40,558 nucleotides of DNA from Clostridiales bacterium (lineage in GTDB: Bacteria; Bacillota; Clostridia; HGM11327): assembly GCA_015056385.1 (NCBI GenBank), contig SVGI01000009.1, forward strand, positions 1 to 40,558, read 5' to 3'. The notes below the pieces were generated by a model. It searched no databases, was not told the origin of the DNA, and saw only the letters and a list, made by a program, of their open reading frames with translations. Of the stretch, positions 33,782 to 40,558 are shown piece after piece (position 1 is the first letter of the stretch; every line of letters begins with the position of its first letter). The translations under genes were made by a program, and so were the position numbers.

Positions 33782-36148
33782 ATGAAAACGCGTCTTTATT
33801 TTAAGCTTACAGTATTTATACTTATTACAGTAATGTTATTGGGCGCCTGCCCCTACGTATTTGCCGCAGTAAGAAGCGCAGAAAATGATAAGCTTATAGA
33901 GTATACTCCCCAGATAGTTGATGACGTTTTCCGTTATCTTGATGAAATATACGTTGAAAAATACCCCGAGGATGCACTTACCCCGGATTTTGGCAGTGAT
34001 AAGGATAAGAGTGAGCTTAAGAGCCTTGCAGACGCCGTTTCATACGGCCACCAAACAGACAGGGAAAAGGCAGATGCCCTCTACCATTGGATAAGAAGAA
34101 ATATTACGTACAGTTTATATGACTATGCCTACCCCATAGACGTGTATAAGGATAGGGAGGGGGACTGTACAGGCGTTGCGTACCTTATGCAGGACGTATT
34201 GCGCCTTATGGGAATACCTGCCGTGGTATCCTCCGGCTGGACACAGAATATGGAGGCCGTAACTGCAGATGAGCTTTTCGAGAAGGACGAAACGGATTGC
34301 TACGTGTATGCAGGCCACGCATGGGTGTTTGTACGTCTTGACGGGGAATGGGTGCTGTACGACACGCTTTGGGGACGTATGGGCGTTAGCGACAGACGCT
34401 TTATTGCGGAAAATTTCTACATTACAAACGTAGGACGTGTTACTCCTGCGTACCGCTATCCCGAATTGCCCCACGTTTACCTCGATTCAATGTATACAGG
34501 CGAGAGCTTTTACAACGTGAATGTTGATACAGGGGAGATTTATACAGACGGAACCACTCCCGTACAGATACTCAATATGCATATGATTTTTACCTCCTAC
34601 TATCATTATTCAGAGGAAAAGGTCAACCGCTGGTATCCTGTGAGGGACCCCGATACAAAAACAAATTTTAAGCTGAGCGAAAATTATAGAGGGGGATGGT
34701 TTTACCGCATTTATGAGCCGGGCGGATACGTAGGCGTATTGAAGAGTCAGTATAAGTCCTTTGTTAATATCGGCAACAACAGTATAATTATCCCTAACCG
34801 AATCGTAACAATGGGGGAGAGGGTTTTTTATCAGGGAAGCGGAGAGGCTCTTGATATTACTCCTCTTTCAGTAGAGCCCTCTACACGCTTTGGGCGCCTG
34901 AGCATTCCCGTAGGGTACGAGGGCGGCATAGTTAATTCCGTGTACGACAGCGCGTACAGCCGGGAAAACTATACCTTTGAATGGACCAGCAGTAATGAAT
35001 CCGTATTGAAGGTGGATGAAAACGGCAACGTAAGGGCTGTTGGCGTGGGCTTTGCTGATATTGAGCTGACAGTATCAAGAAAACCTGTGGATGGCCTTGA
35101 AGGCGGAACTCTGGGCGGCGAGCATATTCAGATATACGTTTACGATACCCATGAGGCAATAAACACATCAGATGCCTTTGAGGTGGAGCATACCCACGAA
35201 TACGTTGAAATTCAAAGAGATGCAGACTGTGAGCTTGGCGGGGCAAGTATATTTGTTTGCTCCCACCCCGACTGTGCGGATTATTACGAGGTGAGCGCAA
35301 CGCCTGCCCTTGGGCACAGCTTTGGTGAATACGTAAGCAATAAGGATGCAACCAGCACATTAGACGGCACAAAAACGGCGGTATGTACAAAATGCTCCAA
35401 AAAGGATACTGTTTGCGACGAAAACAGCAGAGGCACTAACCTTGAGGAGAATGTTGAGGATAAGGGAATACTTAAAACGGATAAGACCCAAATGGAACAG
35501 TACGTAGGCGGCCTTGTAAACGGTGATATTGCTCAAATACAGGCACCAAGCCATAGCGGCGTGGAAATTCCCACCTCTGCCCTGGAGGGTATGCTTGATA
35601 AAAGCTGTACGGTAACCATAGAAATCGGGGATATTGAGGCGTTTATATATCCTGAAACGTTAGGCGGTATTCTTGAGAGTGTCAACGGAGAGACTGTAAC
35701 CTTTCACATAAAAAATACAGGTACGTCATCTCTTAATGAAAAGCAGCTTTCCGCAATAGAGGGCGCGGAAACCGCCGGAATAATTTCTGCCGAGATTTAC
35801 AGTAACGGTGAATATATCCACAGCTTTGGCGTCAATAACAAAATCGACCTGCGTATTCCCTTTTTTAACACAAGCGCTCAAAACAGCAGTGAATACAAGG
35901 TTTATTACCTTGATGAGGAGGGGAAAATAAGCCCTGTATGGTGTATGTGGGAGGATATTGAAGGCGGTGTGATGACGTTTTCCACAGACCATTTTTCAAC
36001 CTACATAATTGCAAAGGGCGTAAAAGAGGAAAGCCCCGCAAATGATAGCATAATCCCCGTTATATGTGGTGTGTGTGGCGGTGTGGTTGTTGTTGCGGGT
36101 GTAATACTTATCGTAAGCGTTAAAAAGAGAAGGAAAGCACAGAGATAA
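33782..36148 (+). CDS. Surface transglutaminase-like protein with Ig-like domain
   Basis: I use the ATG at 33782 (788 residues), after AGGAA; an in-frame ATG at 33722 lies inside the promoter. A signal peptide is followed by a transglutaminase/protease-like domain with the triad Cys129 (GDCTGVAYL), His179 (AGHAWVF) and Asp194 (YDTLWG). A BIG2-like Ig domain (about 405-460, FEWTSSNESVLKVDENGN) comes next, then a Cys-containing segment of the common GHSFGEYV...CTKC type. The C-terminus has one transmembrane helix (VICGVCGGVVVVAGVILIV) and a basic tail. It is probably displayed on the cell surface; peptide cleavage or crosslinking is possible. Confidence 0.9.
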   Translation: MKTRLYFKLTVFILITVMLLGACPYVFAAVRSAENDKLIEYTPQIVDDVFRYLDEIYVEKYPEDALTPDFGSDKDKSELKSLADAVSYGHQTDREKADALYHWIRRNITYSLYDYAYPIDVYKDREGDCTGVAYLMQDVLRLMGIPAVVSSGWTQNMEAVTADELFEKDETDCYVYAGHAWVFVRLDGEWVLYDTLWGRMGVSDRRFIAENFYITNVGRVTPAYRYPELPHVYLDSMYTGESFYNVNVDTGEIYTDGTTPVQILNMHMIFTSYYHYSEEKVNRWYPVRDPDTKTNFKLSENYRGGWFYRIYEPGGYVGVLKSQYKSFVNIGNNSIIIPNRIVTMGERVFYQGSGEALDITPLSVEPSTRFGRLSIPVGYEGGIVNSVYDSAYSRENYTFEWTSSNESVLKVDENGNVRAVGVGFADIELTVSRKPVDGLEGGTLGGEHIQIYVYDTHEAINTSDAFEVEHTHEYVEIQRDADCELGGASIFVCSHPDCADYYEVSATPALGHSFGEYVSNKDATSTLDGTKTAVCTKCSKKDTVCDENSRGTNLEENVEDKGILKTDKTQMEQYVGGLVNGDIAQIQAPSHSGVEIPTSALEGMLDKSCTVTIEIGDIEAFIYPETLGGILESVNGETVTFHIKNTGTSSLNEKQLSAIEGAETAGIISAEIYSNGEYIHSFGVNNKIDLRIPFFNTSAQNSSEYKVYYLDEEGKISPVWCMWEDIEGGVMTFSTDHFSTYIIAKGVKEESPANDSIIPVICGVCGGVVVVAGVILIVSVKKRRKAQR

Positions 36149-36151
36149 CAT

Positions 36152-36185
36152 AAAAGGCACAGGATAAACCCTTCCCGTGCCTTTT
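36152..36185 (+). terminator. Terminator of the transglutaminase gene
   Basis: AAAAGGCAC (36152-36160) pairs with GTGCCTTTT (36177-36185). The T tract is short and part of the stem. Confidence 0.68.
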
Positions 36186-36207
36186 GTTACAGGTATCTTA
36201 TGGCTTC

Positions 36208-36236
36208 TTGAAAAACTCTTGCTAAAATGGTAAAAT
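36208..36236 (+). promoter_or_regulatory. Promoter of the 36278-recD2 genes
   Basis: TTGAAA (36208-36213), 17 bases and TAAAAT (36231-36236), with TGG before the -10 box. Confidence 0.7.
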
Positions 36237-36277
36237 AGGGTATATTTAATTGCTTTGCATTAAAAACGGAGGGGAAA

Positions 36278-36673
36278 ATGCCCAGTAATAAGAAAAAAAG
36301 AGAAATGGCCCGGGCCCAGCAGGATGCCCAGGGTAAGAAAAAGGAAATAAAAAAGGTAAAGCTTAAGGATTTTAAGTTTCTGCCTAAATATAAATGGCTT
36401 ATAGGCTTTCGAAGCGGTAAGCATTGGAAGCGCATTGTTGCCCTTACATACTATATTTCCTGTACGGCCTTCCTTTTTGTGTATCTGGGGCTTTATCTTA
36501 TGATGATGTCTATGCCCTTCGCTCTTTTTACAGCCTATGATTCCTACAAAAAAAAGGATGTGTACTCTCTTAAGGAGTGGTTTATTTCATTTGCCGTGCT
36601 TTTTGCGGGGCTTGTAATACTGTATTTTGAGGTGGTAAATAATACGCCCTTCGGAATACTTATGTGGTTTTGA
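36278..36673 (+). CDS. Small basic membrane protein of unknown function
   Basis: A 131-residue protein. The first 55 residues are strongly basic and probably cytoplasmic (SNKKKREMARAQQDAQGKKK). Two hydrophobic regions follow: a long pair near 62-90 (ISCTAFLFVYLGLYLMMMSM) and one near 108-122. I do not recognise the family. GGAGGGG lies before the ATG. It is 31 bases upstream of recD2 and probably cotranscribed with it, but nothing links their functions. Confidence 0.78.
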   Translation: MPSNKKKREMARAQQDAQGKKKEIKKVKLKDFKFLPKYKWLIGFRSGKHWKRIVALTYYISCTAFLFVYLGLYLMMMSMPFALFTAYDSYKKKDVYSLKEWFISFAVLFAGLVILYFEVVNNTPFGILMWF

Positions 36674-36704
36674 TTTGGCAATTAGTTAAAAATAAGAGGA
36701 TAAA

Positions 36705-39023
36705 ATGGTTACTATCACTGCCCAGGTTGAGGATATCGTATTTAAGAATGAAGAAACAGGCTTTGCTGTTCTTGAGATGTCCGATACTCAAGGCAGTGAT
36801 TATTTTACTGCCGTAGGCGAGCTTGCAAGGGTAATGCCCGGTGAAACACTGGTATTAAGCGGTACGTGGGTGAAGCACCGGGAATTCGGCGAGCAGCTTA
36901 AGGTGTACAGCTACAGCTCTGTTGCCCCCTCTACAAAGGAGGGTATTGTGCGTTACCTTTCCTCGGGTTTTATCCCCGGGGTAGGAATTGCCACGGCAGG
37001 CAGAATTGTAGATGCCTTTGGTGAGGATACCCTTGAAATAATCGAAAAGGAGCCCCAAAGGCTTTATGAGGTAGAGGGTCTGGGGAAAAAGAAGATTCCC
37101 GTTATTGTAGAGGCCCTGGCGCAGCAGCTCAGCGTACGGGAGGTAATGCTGTTTTTGCAGACGTACTCCGTATCTGCCTCCATGGCGGCAAAAATTTATA
37201 AAATATACGGCAGGAATACGGTAAATATTGTAAAGGAAAATCCATACAGATTAGCCGAGGACGTAGATGGAATAGGCTTTCCCACGGCGGATAAAATTGC
37301 AAGGCTTATGGGCGTGGAGTATGATTCTCCATTCCGTATAGACGCGGCAATATTCTACGTTTTGAAGCAGGCGGCATCTAATGCAGGCCATACCTATTTG
37401 CCGCAAAACGAGCTTATAGATGGCGTTAAGGGTGCAATAGGCGTTAAGGCGGAGGATGTTGAATCCAAAATAACAGCCCAGGTGCTTATAAGAAAAATAA
37501 TACTTGATACAGATAATCTTTCAGATGAAAGGCGCTATTATCTGCCGGTGTATTACTATTCCGAAAGCTATTGCGCAAGACGGCTTACAGAATTAAACGA
37601 GGAATACGTTTCCCGTATCTCCCATAATTCAATAGAAAAATATATACAAAAATTCCAGAGAAAAAACGGGGTTGTACTGAATTCGGGGCAAAAGGAGGCT
37701 GTGCTTGCTGCCTGCGATAAGCCTGTAAGCATTATTACAGGTGGCCCCGGTACAGGCAAAACCACACTTATAAAGTGCCTTATTGATATTTTTACCGAGG
37801 AGGGTGATGACGTTTCACTTGCAGCGCCAACAGGCCGCGCGGCAAAGCGAATGAGTGAGGCAACGGGTATAGAGGCAAAAACTATACACCGCCTTCTTGA
37901 ATACGATTTTTCCACAGGCGAAAAAAGCTCATTTAGGCGCAACGAGGCAAACCCTTTGGACTGCTCTGTTCTTATATTGGACGAGGTTTCCATGGTGGAT
38001 ATGATGCTTATGTACTTCCTTATGAAGGCCCTTGTTCCGGGTACGCGCCTTGTTTTAGTAGGTGATGCAGACCAGCTTCCATCTGTTGGGGCAGGGGACG
38101 TGCTTGCGGATATGATAGAAAGCAAGATTTTTACCACTGTAAAGCTTACCGAAATATACAGGCAAGAGGAAAACAGCGCCATAGTATCAAATGCTCACCT
38201 TATAAACAGGGGAGAATATCCTGTAATATCCTCCTCAAACGGGGATTTCTTCCTTATAAAAAGGGATGACGCAGACGCCGTTGCCAAAACTGTATGCGAC
38301 CTTGTTGTACGAAGGCTTCCCGATTATTACGGATTTGACCCAATGAAGGATATCGAGGTGCTTTCTCCTGCAAAGAAGGGTACGGCAGGTGTAAGGGCGC
38401 TTAATAATCTTTTGCAGGCGTCGCTGAACCCTGATGATAGCGAAAAGAAAAGTATTGCCTACGGGGACACCGTATTCCGTGAGGGTGATAAGATAATGCA
38501 GGTAAAAAACAATTACAGCATTGAATGGGTGAATGAGGATACGGGTGCCTTTGGTGAGGGCATATTTAACGGGGACATAGGCGTTATTGAGTATATAGAC
38601 AATGAAAACGGATATATGCGCCTTAGGTTTGATGACGGCAAAAGCGTGGATTACGATACCTCCCTTCTTGACCAGCTTGAGCTTGCATACGCCGTAACTG
38701 TGCACAAAAGTCAAGGGAACGAATTTCCTGCAGTTGTAATACCTCTTACAGGGGGCTCCAAAATGCTTTACAGCCGCAACCTGCTTTACACCGCTATTAC
38801 AAGGGCTCAAAGGCTCGTGGTTATAGTAGGGCGGGAGGACGTGCTTAATTTTATGGTGGAAAACAATTACGTAAGGGTGCGTTACACAGGCCTTGCCCTG
38901 CGGCTTATAGACGGTACTGATAATGAAATTACAGACCTCTATGGCGATATGGATAACGAAAAATCCGTTATATCGGATAACAATGTAACGTTTTTTGATT
39001 GGGATAATATTGACATATTTTGA
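36705..39023 (+). CDS. recD2: ATP-dependent RecD2-type DNA helicase
   Basis: A 772-residue SF1B helicase. The N-terminal OB-like domain (about 1-90) and helix-hairpin-helix region (about 95-200) distinguish RecD2 from RecD of RecBCD. Walker A is GGPGTGKTT (about 346-354), motif II LILDEVSMVD (about 423-432), motif III GDADQLPSVGAGD and motif VI YAVTVHKSQGNEFPAVVI with YTAITRAQRLV. All ATPase motifs are intact. It unwinds DNA 5' to 3' and contributes to repair or replication restart. AGAGG precedes the ATG. Its stop codon lies inside the asd promoter. Confidence 0.95.
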   Translation: MVTITAQVEDIVFKNEETGFAVLEMSDTQGSDYFTAVGELARVMPGETLVLSGTWVKHREFGEQLKVYSYSSVAPSTKEGIVRYLSSGFIPGVGIATAGRIVDAFGEDTLEIIEKEPQRLYEVEGLGKKKIPVIVEALAQQLSVREVMLFLQTYSVSASMAAKIYKIYGRNTVNIVKENPYRLAEDVDGIGFPTADKIARLMGVEYDSPFRIDAAIFYVLKQAASNAGHTYLPQNELIDGVKGAIGVKAEDVESKITAQVLIRKIILDTDNLSDERRYYLPVYYYSESYCARRLTELNEEYVSRISHNSIEKYIQKFQRKNGVVLNSGQKEAVLAACDKPVSIITGGPGTGKTTLIKCLIDIFTEEGDDVSLAAPTGRAAKRMSEATGIEAKTIHRLLEYDFSTGEKSSFRRNEANPLDCSVLILDEVSMVDMMLMYFLMKALVPGTRLVLVGDADQLPSVGAGDVLADMIESKIFTTVKLTEIYRQEENSAIVSNAHLINRGEYPVISSSNGDFFLIKRDDADAVAKTVCDLVVRRLPDYYGFDPMKDIEVLSPAKKGTAGVRALNNLLQASLNPDDSEKKSIAYGDTVFREGDKIMQVKNNYSIEWVNEDTGAFGEGIFNGDIGVIEYIDNENGYMRLRFDDGKSVDYDTSLLDQLELAYAVTVHKSQGNEFPAVVIPLTGGSKMLYSRNLLYTAITRAQRLVVIVGREDVLNFMVENNYVRVRYTGLALRLIDGTDNEITDLYGDMDNEKSVISDNNVTFFDWDNIDIF

Positions 39024-39038
39024 TGAATGTGGTATAAT
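39010..39038 (+). promoter_or_regulatory. Consensus promoter of asd, overlapping the recD2 stop
   Basis: TTGACA (39010-39015), 17 bases and TATAAT (39033-39038), with TGTGG before the -10 box. The recD2 TGA (39021-39023) is in the spacer. Confidence 0.85.
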
Positions 39039-39050
39039 CCCAAAATTGAG

Positions 39051-39104
39051 CACGTAATGCCTTGTCCTTTCATATATTGAAATGGCAGGGCGTAGTGTTT
39101 TCTT
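39051..39104 (+). terminator. Hairpin and T run in the asd leader (attenuator or recD2 terminator)
   Basis: GCCTTGTC (39059-39066) pairs fully, counting G-U pairs, with GGCAGGGC (39084-39091), and TTTC/GAAA (39068-39071 and 39079-39082) closes the loop; CAC/GTG flanks it. TTTTCTT follows. It lies downstream of the asd promoter, so it must end recD2 transcripts and may also attenuate asd. Confidence 0.65.
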
Positions 39105-39145
39105 ATTAAAAGAATAATATTCATTTACGTTGAAAGGACCGTATT

Positions 39146-40150
39146 ATGAAAAGGTATAATCTGGCTATCGTTGGCGCAACGGGAATGGTTGGCCGTACGT
39201 TTATTAAGGTGCTTGAGGAATTTGATCTTCCTCTCAATAATGTATATATGTTTGCTTCTGCACGTTCCGCAGGTAAGGCTATAACGTTCAATTCAAAGGA
39301 ATACGTTGTAGAAGAGCTTACAGAAACATGCTTTGAGGGCAAAAATATTGATATAGCTCTTTTTTCGGCAGGCGGTTCAACAAGCCAGAGGTTTGCTCCC
39401 ATATTTGCAAAGGCAGGTATCGTTGTAGTAGATAACAGCAGCGCATGGAGAATGGACCCCAACGTACCTCTTGTAGTACCCGAGGTAAACCCTGAGGATA
39501 TTCTTCTTAACAAGGGTATTATTGCCAACCCCAACTGCTCCACAATTCAGGCTATGGTTGCAATGAAGCCTCTTCACGACAAGTATAAAATCAAGCGCGT
39601 TGTATATTCAACATATCAGGCAGTTTCAGGCGCAGGCCACCAGGGCTATGAGGATCTTAAAAACGGTGTAAACGGCGAGGCTCCCAAGAAATTCCCCTAC
39701 CCCATTTTTGCTAACCTCATTCCCCAGATAGACGTTTTTGAGGATAACGGCTATACAAAGGAAGAGATGAAGATGGTTAACGAAACACGTAAAATTCTTC
39801 ATGCTCCCGAAATGCGCATCACTGCAACAACAGTACGTGTTCCCGTATTCGGCGCACACAGCGAATCAATAAACCTTGAGTTTGAAAACGAGTTCGACCT
39901 TAATGAGCTTAAGCAGGTTCTTGCAGAGGGTGAGGGAATCGTTATGTACGATGATCCCGCAAACGCAAAATACCCCATGCCCCTTTTCTGTGAGGGACAT
40001 AACGAGGTTTATATCGGTAGAGTCCGCAGAGATGAAAGCATTGATAACGGCGTAAACCTTTGGGTAGTTGCCGATAACCTCAGAAAGGGTGCTGCGACAA
40101 ACGCAATCCAGATAGCACAGAGGCTTATGCAGTACTGGGACGAGCAGTAA
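39146..40150 (+). CDS. asd: Aspartate-semialdehyde dehydrogenase
   Basis: A 334-residue enzyme that reduces aspartyl phosphate to aspartate semialdehyde with NADPH, the branch point to lysine, diaminopimelate, threonine and methionine. The nucleotide-binding motif is GATGMVG (10-16), the catalytic Cys131 is in NPNCSTIQ, and the active-site His is in VPVFGAHSES. Length is normal. AAAGGA lies eight bases before the ATG. dapA follows after 42 bases, so the pair makes the first steps of the diaminopimelate route for peptidoglycan. No lysine riboswitch is seen; the 107-base leader is too short for one. Confidence 0.97.
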   Translation: MKRYNLAIVGATGMVGRTFIKVLEEFDLPLNNVYMFASARSAGKAITFNSKEYVVEELTETCFEGKNIDIALFSAGGSTSQRFAPIFAKAGIVVVDNSSAWRMDPNVPLVVPEVNPEDILLNKGIIANPNCSTIQAMVAMKPLHDKYKIKRVVYSTYQAVSGAGHQGYEDLKNGVNGEAPKKFPYPIFANLIPQIDVFEDNGYTKEEMKMVNETRKILHAPEMRITATTVRVPVFGAHSESINLEFENEFDLNELKQVLAEGEGIVMYDDPANAKYPMPLFCEGHNEVYIGRVRRDESIDNGVNLWVVADNLRKGAATNAIQIAQRLMQYWDEQ

Positions 40151-40192
40151 GAAAATATACGCCTTCTGCAATAATCGGGCAGGAGGAATAAA

Positions 40193-40558
40193 ATGCAGTT
40201 TTTCAAAGGCGTCTGCACGGCGCTTTCTACACCATTCACAAAAGACGATGTCAACGTACGTACGCTTGAAGAGCTTTTGGAACGGCAGTGGGAGGCGGGT
40301 GTAGACGCCGTTGCTGTTTTAGGTACAACGGGCGAGCCATCAACGATGTCCCTTGAGGAAAAAATATTTACGGTAAAATCCGCCGCGGAGATATTAAGGG
40401 GCACGGGCTTAAAGCTTATAGCGGGGGCGGGAAGCAACAGCACCGATGAGGCCGTGCACCTTGCAAGGGCGTGCGAGTATGCAGGGGCGCAGGCGCTTCT
40501 CGTTGTAACCCCATACTACAACAAGGCAACGGGTAGGGGTGTAATACGCCATTACGAC
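40193..40558 (+). CDS. dapA: 4-hydroxy-tetrahydrodipicolinate synthase (N-terminal part)
   Basis: The first 122 codons, cut by the window edge. The N-terminus FFKGVCTALSTPF, the pyruvate-binding loop GTTGEPSTMS (Thr-Thr-Gly-Glu) and VVTPYYNKATGRG with the active-site Tyr-Tyr identify DapA. The Schiff-base lysine lies beyond the edge. It condenses pyruvate with aspartate semialdehyde. AGGAGG is six bases before the ATG. It is the second gene of the asd operon. Confidence 0.95.
   Translation, partial: MQFFKGVCTALSTPFTKDDVNVRTLEELLERQWEAGVDAVAVLGTTGEPSTMSLEEKIFTVKSAAEILRGTGLKLIAGAGSNSTDEAVHLARACEYAGAQALLVVTPYYNKATGRGVIRHYD

Noticed and set aside
38235-39053. Minus-strand open frame of 272 codons
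   Set aside because: It is antisense to the helicase motifs of recD2 and has no recognisable domain.
39039-39145. Lysine riboswitch before asd-dapA
   Set aside because: The leader is about 100 bases, shorter than the lysine aptamer, and I see none of its five-helix core.

Overview
The window looks like chromosomal DNA from a low-to-mid GC Firmicute of the class Clostridia, most likely a gut Oscillospirales/Ruminococcaceae-type organism. This is inferred from AGGAGG-type ribosome sites, sigma-A promoters (TTGACA-17-TATAAT, often with a TGG extension), the UPF0237-UPF0210 pair, an LCP protein with a Pro/Thr linker, RecD2, and a palindromic repeat at the left edge of a type I associate with gut clostridia. 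I see no rRNA, tRNA, CRISPR array, IS element or phage structural gene.

Layout. 1-380: a DUF559 nuclease-like gene cut by the window edge, whose 5' end is fused to a three-hairpin palindromic repeat. 584-4007 (minus): DUF4349 lipoprotein, VTT/TMEM64 membrane protein, UPF0210 and the ACT protein UPF0237. 4170-5985 (plus): LCP ligase and a TrmN6-like methyltransferase. 6262-17954 (plus): an 11.5-kb operon with one promoter, a structured leader, a giant CBM-like/solute-binding fusion, a first permease pair, an NHL-TPR membrane protein, a YIP1 protein, a DUF5696 glycosidase-like protein, a second permease pair and a strong terminator. 18032-19092: a small unknown gene and a gene broken by an in-frame TAG. 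19417-21398: a second, separately promoted solute-binding lipoprotein with its own leader and terminator. 21494-23743: two small Cys-rich genes opposite an XRE/S24 repressor and an unknown gene, linked by identical 9-bp half-sites. 23784-27962: htpG, and greA-lysS from a back-to-back promoter pair. 28013-32005: XRE and SLOG genes sharing half-sites, a uroporphyrinogen-decarboxylase-like protein, a CaCA antiporter and a small membrane protein. 32010-36148: TetR regulator, CDF metal exporter with a natural His12 tail, and a transglutaminase surface protein. 36278-40558: small membrane protein, recD2, then asd and the start of dapA, the first steps of lysine/diaminopimelate synthesis.

How the genes work together. 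The best candidate for an undescribed system is the 6.4-21.4 kb region: two ABC permease heterodimers, two very different binding proteins, a glycosidase-like DUF5696 protein and three membrane or surface accessory proteins, but no ATPase and no local regulator. I infer a surface glycan capture, trimming and import system that borrows a shared ATPase. The second notable system is the S24 repressor module, where the operator half-sites can be read directly and tie the repressor to a target operon 1.4 kb away.
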